Of a stretch of DNA of 64,000 bases, positions 56,482 through 64,000 are shown piece after piece (the first letter of the stretch is position 1; every line of letters begins with the position of its first letter). Below the pieces are notes generated by a model that was not told the DNA's origin, did not search any database, and was given only the letters and a program-made list of their open reading frames with translations. The DNA lies in the NCBI GenBank assembly GCA_964017235.1, contig OZ024933.1, positions 8,001,962 through 8,065,961 on the forward strand. Direction: 5' to 3'. The stretch comes from Sabellastarte sp. h YS-2021 (taxonomy: Eukaryota; Annelida; Polychaeta; Sabellida; Sabellidae). A program made the position numbers and the translations under genes.

Positions 56482-57036
56482 TCATATTTCATTGTCAATT
56501 TCCAATATGTCGTGAGGTATGGTCATCCAAGTGGGGTTTCTAACATTTTGATGGTCAACAGTTGGGAAGGTGAGATCAAAATCTGTGGCCAGATATGAGT
56601 CTATACCCAAGTTTACAGATGCATCCTTTGGCCATGAGAGGTCAATGATGACCCTTCTGTGGGCTGCATTTGATTTCTCACGCGTCATAAATGGGGAATA
56701 ATGTAACTTATCTATCGGGCTGTTATCAAAAGGACCAATTATGGCCTTGAATTTGGTCTCCTCTTGCAAATAAGCATCTACATCCCTAGGAAATTGAAGC
56801 GCAGAGTTATGATTCTTGCCCTCACAACGCAAGTTCGCATCCCTGTTAAAATCAAGTGGGAATCCGTAAGTTAAAAATTCCAATAACTGGGAGTCCCAGT
56901 AGCCCTCCAGCTCGTGAACCCAGGCATGAACTTTCAGCTGGGACTTTATAGGAATTCTACAGCCTAGGTAATTATATTTGCCACTGCTTTTAATGATTTT
57001 GTGGAGTTCAATTGGGTCATCTATTGTATGGTTTGA
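56482..57036 (-). pseudogene. Reverse transcriptase N-terminal part of Ngaro-type copy 3, internally deleted
   Basis: The frame from about 57036 reads CRIPIKSQLKVHAW, FLTYGFPLDFNRD, FKAIIGPFDNSP and YSPFMTREKSN, the N-terminal blocks seen in copy 2. It stops being homologous at TFPTVDHQ (about 56545). It then jumps to NPTWMTIPHDILEIDNEI and a stop, equivalent to the RNase H end of copy 2. The palm with FKVDISRAF, YIDD and RNase H are thus missing, a clean in-frame deletion. Confidence 0.8.
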
Positions 57037-57830
57037 TTGAAATTAGCACTTACAAACTCCCCAAGAGGGGTGAAGCCAAAGTCAAAGGCTGTTTGACACT
57101 TCCAATTTTTATAATTGTCACAATTGATTTCGGCTTGACACCTGAGTTGTCGGTTGACATGTTTTGAAAACATAGTGTTAACAAATTTGTCTTCATCGAT
57201 GCCATTTATGTCAAATAACAACGCCTGTGCAGCATTTAAAGTGACACTTTCATGTGGAACACACTTGTCATCTGACGTGTGGGATTTTATTTCTGGGATA
57301 TTTTGTGTCGCATTTGTGCATTGGCTTTGTGAAGCGACAGTCTCACGGGGTTGGGGACACTGGTCAGCCTCCAGCACAGTGGCGACTGACCAGTGCCCCC
57401 CAATCTGACACCTTTTGTCATTGTCTTGATTTGTGTTGTAACCTCTCTTGTTTCTGAACACTTTGGTTTTAACTCGACACCCTTCATTAGGTACACCTTG
57501 GGCTACAGTATTCATACTCTGGTTTGTGATATGACTTTGTTTCATATTTTCTAGTGTTTTGAACTTGTTACCCCTAGCCATAAGAGCATTGATGTTTTTT
57601 CCAGAAAGGTTCGAGTTAATGAATGTTCTACTGACCACAGGGGTTTTAACAGCGTCACTTTTCGACGCCTTCTCAACTGCTTTCACAACATTATCAACAC
57701 ATGCATTTGATTTACTTTCGACAGACTGTACATTTTTTATACTATATAAAACTTGAGGGCTGCCCCCCTGATTTATGGGTGGGCAGCTCCCAGCTCGTTT
57801 TTTGAACCCAATTTTTTTGAAAAATGACAC
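57021..57830 (-). CDS. N-terminal extension of the pol ORF, Ngaro-type copy 3
   Basis: A 269-codon open frame starting MSFFKKIGFKKR that overlaps the gag end by 58 nt. It shows no enzymatic motif. Low-complexity N/S/K-rich sequence then leads to a conserved C-terminal piece (WKCQTAFDFGFTPLGEFVSA), equivalent to the segment before the RT in copy 2 (QNGTQLGFIPVIPLKV). A one-base frameshift near 57030 separates it from the RT part. Confidence 0.7.
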   Translation of the reverse strand: MSFFKKIGFKKRAGSCPPINQGGSPQVLYSIKNVQSVESKSNACVDNVVKAVEKASKSDAVKTPVVSRTFINSNLSGKNINALMARGNKFKTLENMKQSHITNQSMNTVAQGVPNEGCRVKTKVFRNKRGYNTNQDNDKRCQIGGHWSVATVLEADQCPQPRETVASQSQCTNATQNIPEIKSHTSDDKCVPHESVTLNAAQALLFDINGIDEDKFVNTMFSKHVNRQLRCQAEINCDNYKNWKCQTAFDFGFTPLGEFVSANFNQTIQ

Positions 57831-58879
57831 TCACGCTCTGGGTGATTCAGGTGTTTTCCCTGAGACAAACAGTGGGCACAGATGTGCCTGTGCAACTTCC
57901 CATTGACCTCGTGATCCTTACTGAACACACAACTACCTGTCTGATAATTTTTACAAAACCATGGGCGCTTTTCTGGTTGCCTAGACCCCCAATTTTGCCT
58001 ACTTTGATGTTTTTGGGCGTGAGCTCTCCTAATTCTATCTATCCTGTTAGTATCAGACCATACAACTTGTCCCCTTTCCATCTCGCAGAGTAATACTGCG
58101 TGGCTTGCCTTAGCACTTAACCATGAGAAGTCTGACGCGTCTTCCATGATGTCACCCAGGTACCTCAGCATGAACTCCCTATTTTCCAAATTTTTTTCAT
58201 CTAATATATTTTTTACAAAGCCCTGGACAAATTGGGACATGGTTAACTGGTCATAGGTCACTCTTTGCCTGGTTTGACCTCCCAGTATGTGCTCGTGGGG
58301 CCATGCTACTTTTTTCTGAACTGAGACTTCTACCGGACCCCCCCTTTTTGATTTTAATTTCTGTGAATTCTCATTACCTTGTAGTTGCTTCCTACTGAGC
58401 TTTGCTATACTTCTATCAATCTGTCTTTGAACTTCTTTTGAACTTCTAATGTGTGATAAACCTGGGAGTTTTACTTCATCATCAGAAGACTCAAGACTCT
58501 CATTTGACTCACTAGAACTAGTATCAGACTGGTTTACAGATTTTTTTAATTTAGCACTACTACTTAACTTGTGTGTCTTTGTCTTGACTTTTGTGACGCT
58601 CTTCTGCTGCCCCACTTGTTCTTCTACCGTCTCCAACCGCGCCGCCATACTTCTGAGTTCCGCCAGGATCTGGAACTGTACCCCTTGGCCGGCTGCCTCA
58701 TCTACCAAGCCCATTTCACCAACCGTGTCGCTCTGGCCATGCTGGCTCTTAACACCGAAGTCCTTCTTCCCTGCGACACTTGAGTACTTGGCACTTTTCT
58801 TATTTTTTACACTACTTTTTGCTTGGCTCGATAGAGAGTCCCGTTCATCAAGGCTGTCATCAGAAGTACCACTCATCAC
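57773..58879 (-). CDS. Gag-like ORF1 of Ngaro-type copy 3 (intact, 368 codons)
   Basis: The N-terminal half is S/D/K-rich and likely disordered, with a short coiled-coil-like ILAELRSMAARLETVEEQVG. The middle block WPHEHILGG, then YDQLTMSQFVQGFVKNIL, and DASDFSWLSAKASHAVLL is conserved with copies 1 and 2. The C-terminal Cys/His region (WFCKNYQTGSCVFSKDHEV, HICAHCLSQGKHLNHPEREC) is a candidate nucleic-acid-binding zinc module. Gag presumably packages element RNA. No stop or frameshift was found, in contrast to pol. Confidence 0.8.
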   Translation of the reverse strand: MMSGTSDDSLDERDSLSSQAKSSVKNKKSAKYSSVAGKKDFGVKSQHGQSDTVGEMGLVDEAAGQGVQFQILAELRSMAARLETVEEQVGQQKSVTKVKTKTHKLSSSAKLKKSVNQSDTSSSESNESLESSDDEVKLPGLSHIRSSKEVQRQIDRSIAKLSRKQLQGNENSQKLKSKRGGPVEVSVQKKVAWPHEHILGGQTRQRVTYDQLTMSQFVQGFVKNILDEKNLENREFMLRYLGDIMEDASDFSWLSAKASHAVLLCEMERGQVVWSDTNRIDRIRRAHAQKHQSRQNWGSRQPEKRPWFCKNYQTGSCVFSKDHEVNGKLHRHICAHCLSQGKHLNHPERECHFSKKLGSKNELGAAHP

Positions 58880-59421
58880 AGTTTCATTATTTGGTTTCTG
58901 GGCACTTTTACAGTTCTTACCCGTGGGTGGGTAGTGTTTGTCGCCACAAGCCCAGCACTTATTTTTGTTTTTTTCCCATACTTATTTTTTGAACTATTTA
59001 GTCTTACTGAAAATACACAGAACCTGCTCCCTGGTGATGTGCATACGACAATCCTTAGGTTGAATTTGGCTATTCACTGCGAAGGAATTTCACAATAATA
59101 ACAAGGGGTAGACCATCCCTTCTGAGTAGCCAAATAAAGCCTGAGGTTGTCACGATGACTTCCCAGAGTGCAGACAAGCAGGAGGTGTTGACAGAAAGTT
59201 CCACAGTTTAATCACTAGTGACAATTGATTCCACGGTTCATTTCCACACACAACATTTAAAATGTCAATATATAAACTAAATGACCGTCCTTTAGACTTC
59301 ACACGTAAAAATCATAAAAACAATAAAATCATTATGTTATAAAAGCAAGTCCATAAAATAACAAGATAAAACAAAGTTCCAGAGATCAACACTTCTACAG
59401 TTTCGCCAGTCTATTAAGAGA
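58880..59421 (-). other. 5' leader of Ngaro-type copy 3
   Basis: About 540 bp between A1 and gag, without ORF or repeat. It probably holds untranslated leader sequence. Confidence 0.4.
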
Positions 59422-59651
59422 AATTTTTAAACATGTCCTCCTTGTTTCATTGTTCCTGGCCAACTGAAGCCCCTATTTTATGAATTTCCCTCCTTCTGAA
59501 TGCCCAACCAATCACATTCTCCGACACATATGCCCTTGTTTTGCAGATGTGAACCCCACTTGGGGGGTACTAACCCCCAAAACCCCTTATACCCCCGCCT
59601 GCCCCTGGGATGAGGGACTGACCTCCATGATGCCTTATACACCATTACTGA
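59422..59651 (-). repeat. Ngaro-type copy 3 terminal repeat A1
   Basis: 230-bp left-end repeat on the minus strand, with outer end TCAGTAATGGTGTATAAGG. It contains C-rich TTGGGGGGTACTAACCCCCA, which can form a short hairpin. Confidence 0.95.
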
Positions 59652-59959
59652 AAATCACAATACTTAACTTACAAGTGAGTTTATGCTTGGGAGGCAGTGA
59701 CTGATATTTAAGAACTTTCTCATAATAAAAACTTGTGATCTGGTCCAGTTTTTTTTAGTTTGGTGCAGTAGGTGCGCTTTCCATGTCTTTTACAAACTGG
59801 AATAAATAGAGGGGGTTTAGTATCTGATTTGGGTGCAGGTGGATAAGTCACTTTACTACTTGTCCACATATCCTTGAGATTGGGTAATCTCCTGTAGCCT
59901 ACTATGGGTTTTGTTCTGGAAATTGGAGTCAACTCTTTAATTTTTTGAAATATTACCAA
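59652..59959 (-). pseudogene. Penelope-like element, 5' part (RT-endonuclease linker)
   Basis: Minus strand: SRTKPIVGYRRLPNLKDMW, VCKRHGKRTYCTKLKKTG, then after a stop HKLTCKLSIVIF. This is the linker of Penelope-like elements (AYRRxxNLKDxLV, C-xx-C, TCxSSNVIY) just before the GIY-YIG core. The frame is cut at the Ngaro-type boundary and continues at 54102. Confidence 0.65.
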
Positions 59960-61680
59960 GCATATTGGCTAATATAAGGCTGGTTAACTGAGAGTTTAAG
60001 TTATTCTCACTCACACCTATTCACTTATCACAATCAAATGATTACTTGATTTCTCACATGACACTGTATTTGATAATGGTTCCAAAATGGGAGAAACATA
60101 TTGATAAGGCCAGTGTAAATACTTTAACTATATTTAAACTATTATCACGAGCTCGATTTATCCCATGACCATGTAGATAAAGGACAAAGAATTGAATGCC
60201 AAACTTGTTAATCATTTTCGTCACTCTGACATCTCTAAATAGATTGTATTGGCAAAACTAACATTAATTTTAATATATTACTGGCCAGTATTTAAACAAT
60301 AAGACAGGTCTAGATAACGCCACCATTTATTAATGATAATTTTTACTGCAATAAAACAAAAATTAACTCATTATTTCCTGTTCTGCTGCAATATTTATGT
60401 GTATTTGTGGACAGAGAAATGGATTTGCTTCAGATAAAAAGCACGAGAAACCACATCAATTTGCACTCAAAGTGGATTTTATTATATTTTCTTAGCTCAA
60501 ATGATAACATAGATATGAATTTTGAAGCAAATGTAAATTTGGACTCAGTGACATTTATGTAGCTTGTAATAGAAATATTAAACTTCTGAATAGGAGCTTC
60601 AAAAAAAGATGTGTATTCAAAAATTGTATTAAGACCAGCAAAACTACTTTGGCAGGGGTTCTGAAAACTTAGAACTTTTTAATTATTCAATATAATCCTG
60701 ATCTTTACCAAAATTTCATCACGGTATGACTTGATAAATTCTGATATCTTTAGGGAGATAATATTCAGATAATAAACAGCCATAACAAATCACAGCACTT
60801 GGAGGGAGCAGAGTGCAGGCTTTGAAACAGTTTTTCCTTGTAACAGTAATGATGCTCCCTAATGATTTCAATACCACCCAGGCTGAAGTTTGGGCATTAT
60901 GCAGTAAACAAAGAGTCAAACAAAAAGACTGATTAGTATATTTTGTAAACATTTTCCAGAGTAACGATCACACACAAAGCAAAATGTAAGTCATTGTTGG
61001 CCTACTAGTTACCATTTTTTGTCTAATCACAGTCTGTCACTTTATTGTGGGTACTGCTTCTTCTGGTGTAAATGATGACTGACAGACCCAGTGTAAACAT
61101 GGATATTAAAGAGGAGAGAAACACACCATTTATCTTTGCAAAACAAGGTATGATTCTCAAATGTACTATTATAGTGTGTATTAAATTATTTAAATACATT
61201 ATGAATTTGTGGTGAGGGAAATCATAAATATTGCTACAAGTACATTATGGGTCATGTATGAAGATAAGATGCCTTAATTTCATTTCCTAGACTGTTTCCA
61301 CAAGAAATCACAACATTAGGAACAAAGACAAATACATTGATAAATTATTATATCACTTAACTTAGTGAAATATTTGTCCTATATTTTGATTGAAAGAGCT
61401 CTGTGAGATCCGATTCTGTCCAACACACTGCAAATTTAAAGGATTCTGTAGGAGCACTGATAATCACGAATGTAAAAAATTTACACAAAATGTCAAATGT
61501 TGTAAAAATGCAGGGCATTGGTATGCATGAGTAGTATAGGATGGTAATTTGACCCGCTATACCACAGTGATTCAGGACACTTCCGGTCATGTGACATCAT
61601 GCAGTATCAGAGGACCGAGAGATCGGATTGGTTGAATTTGATGGGAAATCAAATTTGGCAGGAAATAATTATTTGCTGAT
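59960..61680. other. AT-rich stretch without recognised gene
   Basis: No repeat family or RNA gene is recognised. A short possible coding exon near 61068-61148 is treated under rejected items. Confidence 0.4.
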
Positions 61681-61925
61681 TTAGCTTATTTTTGGTGGGA
61701 AAAAAATTGGTGTGAAATTTTGTGCCGATGCAGCTTATTTTTGGAGGGAAAATTTTGGAAGAAAAATATGTGCTGAAGCAGCATATTTTTGGAAGGAAAA
61801 ATTTGGTGGGAACTTTTGTGCTGATGCAGCTTATTTTTGGAAGGAAAAATTTGGTGGGAACTTTTGTGCTGATGCAGCTTATTTTTGGAGGGAACAAAAT
61901 TGGAAGGAAATTATGTGCTGATTTT
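61681..61925 (+). repeat. 48-bp minisatellite
   Basis: About five units of period 48 (for example starts at 61818 and 61866). Because 48 is a multiple of three, one frame is open throughout and repeats FCADAAYFWKEKFGGN. There is no start context or surrounding gene, so coding is doubtful. Confidence 0.9.
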
Positions 61926-61939
61926 TGAAGGGAAAATGA

Positions 61940-62330
61940 TAGGGGCTATTTTTAATAACACCATGGTAGCCAAGGGCTATTTTTGAATGAAGTAATGGTT
62001 GCTGATATTTTTGAATAATGCCATGGCAGCCAGGGGCTATTTTTGAATGAAGTAATGGTTGCTGATATTTTTTAATAATGCTATGGAAGCCAGGGGCTAT
62101 TTTTGAATGAAGTAATGATTGCTGATATTTTTGAACAAATGCCATGGTAGTTAGGGACTATGTTTGAATAATGTTATGGTTGTTAGGGGCGATTTTTGAA
62201 TCATAATATGGTTGCTAGGGGTATTTTTGAAAAATGCAACTGTGTTTGAGGGCTGTTTTTAAAAATGCCATGGTTTCTGGGAGTATTTTTTAAAAATGCC
62301 ATGGGTGATATCGGTTAATTTTTTAATAAT
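61940..62330 (+). repeat. 60-bp minisatellite built from 30-bp half-units
   Basis: TTTTGAATGAAGTAATGGTT recurs at 61981, 62041 and 62101. Each 60-bp unit contains two related halves of the form TTTTTGAATAATGCCATGG. Copies decay toward the right end. Confidence 0.9.
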
Positions 62331-63306
62331 GTCGTGGAATATTCGAAGACTGCAATGAAAATTTCTGTTTGCATATTTAAAAGATTTAACAGGTCTAATG
62401 CCAAATCAAGAACAATGCAGATGTATCTTCCCAGGGGGGACATCTCCCATTGAGGACCTCTGCCCCTAAGGAGAGGAGCAATTCTACTGACAGATTACCT
62501 TGTCAGTCCAAAAAGTTCTGTGTGCGCTGACAAAAAGTCGCATGAAGTGTCATCACATTTATCATAAAGTGTGTTGAAAGCCTGTGTTTAAAGTGCTTTA
62601 AAGTATTTAACATGTTTTTCCCTGTTTCAATAAAAAATATTAAACTTTTATGGTTTTAATGAACAAAATGTTTGAAAACTTAATAAAATAACTGGAATCA
62701 CATTGGCTGTAATGTGTTAATCACATCACACCAATTCAAAAGCTAATAGTGTCCAAGTGACTTTTTGCAAAGTTAAAAATGGTGATGATATTTAACTGAA
62801 ACCAAATACAATGACACACTGTCACATCATCAAACAATAATAAAAGTTAGAATCATCTTCTCCTCCTCCTTGGGGAGAGGGACTGCTTTTATAGTAGGAA
62901 TAAAAAATGGTGGGGAATAAAAATTATCCTTGATTATTTCAAGTTAAAAGTATTTTGGTCATGAGCTCACCACATTTTGAAATTGAGGATAAGGAATAGA
63001 CAGATGATTTTTTTCACAGCTACTCCTGCAAGATACTCAAGGGAAAGAATGCGGTTGTGACCTTGTCACTGTGCAGCCCATCCAATCTTACAAATAATTT
63101 TCATGATGGAAATCCACCAACGACTCAATGTCATCAAACCAATTCAAATTGAATTCCAAATGCAAACGACTGGGAAGTGTATCTCTAATGATCTGCCTCA
63201 CAAAGAGTCTGTCAGGGGATAATTTAACAACTAGTCTTAATTCTTCTGTTGAAAAATCGAGCAGCACAGGTAAAAAAATGGCTCTGATAAAAAGTAAAAG
63301 CAACTT
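62331..63306. other. AT-rich stretch without recognised gene
   Basis: No coding, RNA or repeat structure is recognised apart from short A/T runs. Confidence 0.4.
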
Positions 63307-63545
63307 TTCCATTCTTTTATTTTATTTGTTGTTTTATGTCGCATTCATCAGCCAGGGTCATATTGCGACGGGTAGTTTACAGGTGAGGAAACCAGTGCAT
63401 ACTTCACTGTAAACCACCGGGCATCGGCAAGTAACTACCAACTTTCCAACATGAATCGCCCGGCCCTAGATTCGAACCGGCGGCCTCAGAGGTTGGAGGG
63501 GAGAAGTCTAACCGCTACACCACCGAGCCCCCTTCCATTCTTTTA
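63307..63545 (-). mobile_element. tRNA-derived SINE with 13-bp target-site duplication
   Basis: The minus strand begins GGGGGCTCGGTGGTGTAGCG at 63532. It has an A box TGGTGTAGCGG (63512-63522) and a B box GGTTCGAATC (63469-63478), then a tRNA-unrelated body and an A/T-rich end near 63320. TTCCATTCTTTTA flanks it at 63307-63319 and 63533-63545. Few changes in the promoter boxes suggest a fairly young copy. Confidence 0.85.
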
Positions 63546-64000
63546 AATAAATAATGTAGCTCAACATTTTGAAATAACTGAAAAAATGAAAATGCTACAA
63601 CTGAAAATATGTCATGAGATGATGACGTGACACACACTTAATGTCACAGTGATTTGCTTTATGATGTCATAAGAGAACATTTAGCAATTTCATTAAAACA
63701 TGCAAACTGAAAAGTATAACATACATAATTGTACGTAATGTACTGACAACAAAGACATAAAATAAATAACCTCAAATAAGAATTACTATTGAAGAGCATT
63801 CCCTCTGACCAGATACTGTCAAATTAAAACATAGTAAGTCTGTTCCAGTCCCTTTCCAGGCTCCAGCACCAGAGGAGATGTCTTCCACAAGCAGAGAGTG
63901 ATATGATAAACAATGATAACTGACATTCCAGTTAGTAGCACAACATATTCAACTAGAAATCTATGTTGATAACAGGAAATGACAAAATAGTGTCATTTGG
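63546..64000. other. Right flank without recognised gene
   Basis: AT-rich, with no coding region or repeat that I can support. Confidence 0.4.

Larger units (their letters stand above)
54103..59651 (-). mobile_element. Structurally complete Ngaro-type retrotransposon with split direct repeats (copy 3)
   Basis: On the minus strand the order is A1 (59651-59422), gag, truncated RT, tyrosine recombinase, B1 (55456-54938), A2 (54937-54708), an 86-bp spacer, then B2 (54621-54103). B1 and A2 abut exactly, as expected if they copy the circle junction. B1 and B2 are 519 bp each and appear identical by eye; A1 and A2 are 230 bp with one mismatch noticed. The element sits in a Penelope-like frame with no target duplication. 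Coding is defective: one frameshift in RT, one in the recombinase, and a deletion of most RT and RNase H. It would depend on other copies. Confidence 0.9.

Noticed and set aside
61068-61148. First coding exon of another gene (MTDRPSVNMDIKEE, then a GTATGA donor)
   Set aside because: No matching downstream exon continues the frame; a possible acceptor at 63019 runs into a stop after 13 codons. Too weak to annotate.
61712-61921. Protein-coding gene for a 16-residue repeat
   Set aside because: The open frame is explained by a 48-bp tandem unit; no start context, splice signals or surrounding gene.
61681-62330. CRISPR array
   Set aside because: Units are tandem without unique spacers, and the window is eukaryotic.
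63455-63532. Functional tRNA gene on the minus strand
   Set aside because: Good A and B boxes, but the acceptor stem does not pair and the unit lies within target-site duplications with a long body, so it is a SINE.

Overview
The window is animal nuclear DNA. It is AT-rich and gene-poor, with spliced exons, long introns and many layers of retrotransposons and short DNA transposons. The repeat mix (Ngaro and DIRS1-like tyrosine-recombinase elements, a Penelope-like element, Tx1/L1-like and CR1/L2-like LINEs, Ty3/gypsy, tRNA-derived SINEs, a PIF/Harbinger relic) suggests a marine invertebrate, perhaps a mollusc or another lophotrochozoan. That assignment is inferred from repeat flavour only.

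Host gene. One gene can be built on the + strand (17585-52157). It has 15 exons, and every internal junction is phase 1. The CDS is 2412 nt, for 803 residues and a stop. The order is a split signal peptide, five Ig-like domains, one fibronectin type III domain, one transmembrane helix, and a cytoplasmic tail with tyrosine motifs. The tail is made of small symmetric exons. A pair of 63-nt and 39-nt exons occurs twice (36021/42253 and 48860/51554), with related flanking intron, so the tail grew by tandem duplication. It looks like a cell-surface adhesion or immune-type receptor that signals through phosphotyrosine. Its ligand and orthology are unknown.

Region by region: 0.8-3.8 kb, decayed Ngaro-type element with telomere-like repeats in its gag. 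4.6-11.8 kb, a longer Ngaro-type element with split direct repeats and a LINE 3' end inserted in its reverse transcriptase. 12.3-12.8 kb, a long-TIR element. 13.7-16.3 kb, dead Ty3/gypsy. 17.6-52.2 kb, the receptor gene; its introns hold LINEs, a gypsy gag, SINEs, a Harbinger relic, MITEs and a DIRS1-like relic. 53.7-60.0 kb, a Penelope-like fragment cut in two by a structurally complete Ngaro-type element (54103-59651). 61.7-62.3 kb, two adjacent minisatellites. 63.3-63.5 kb, a tRNA-derived SINE with target-site duplications.

Three points deserve most attention: the duplicated phosphotyrosine exon cassette; the Ngaro element, whose ends are fixed to the base by the split Penelope frame; and a 15-bp motif (GTCACATCTGAAGAG) repeated about a dozen times on both sides of the DIRS1-like relic in one receptor intron.
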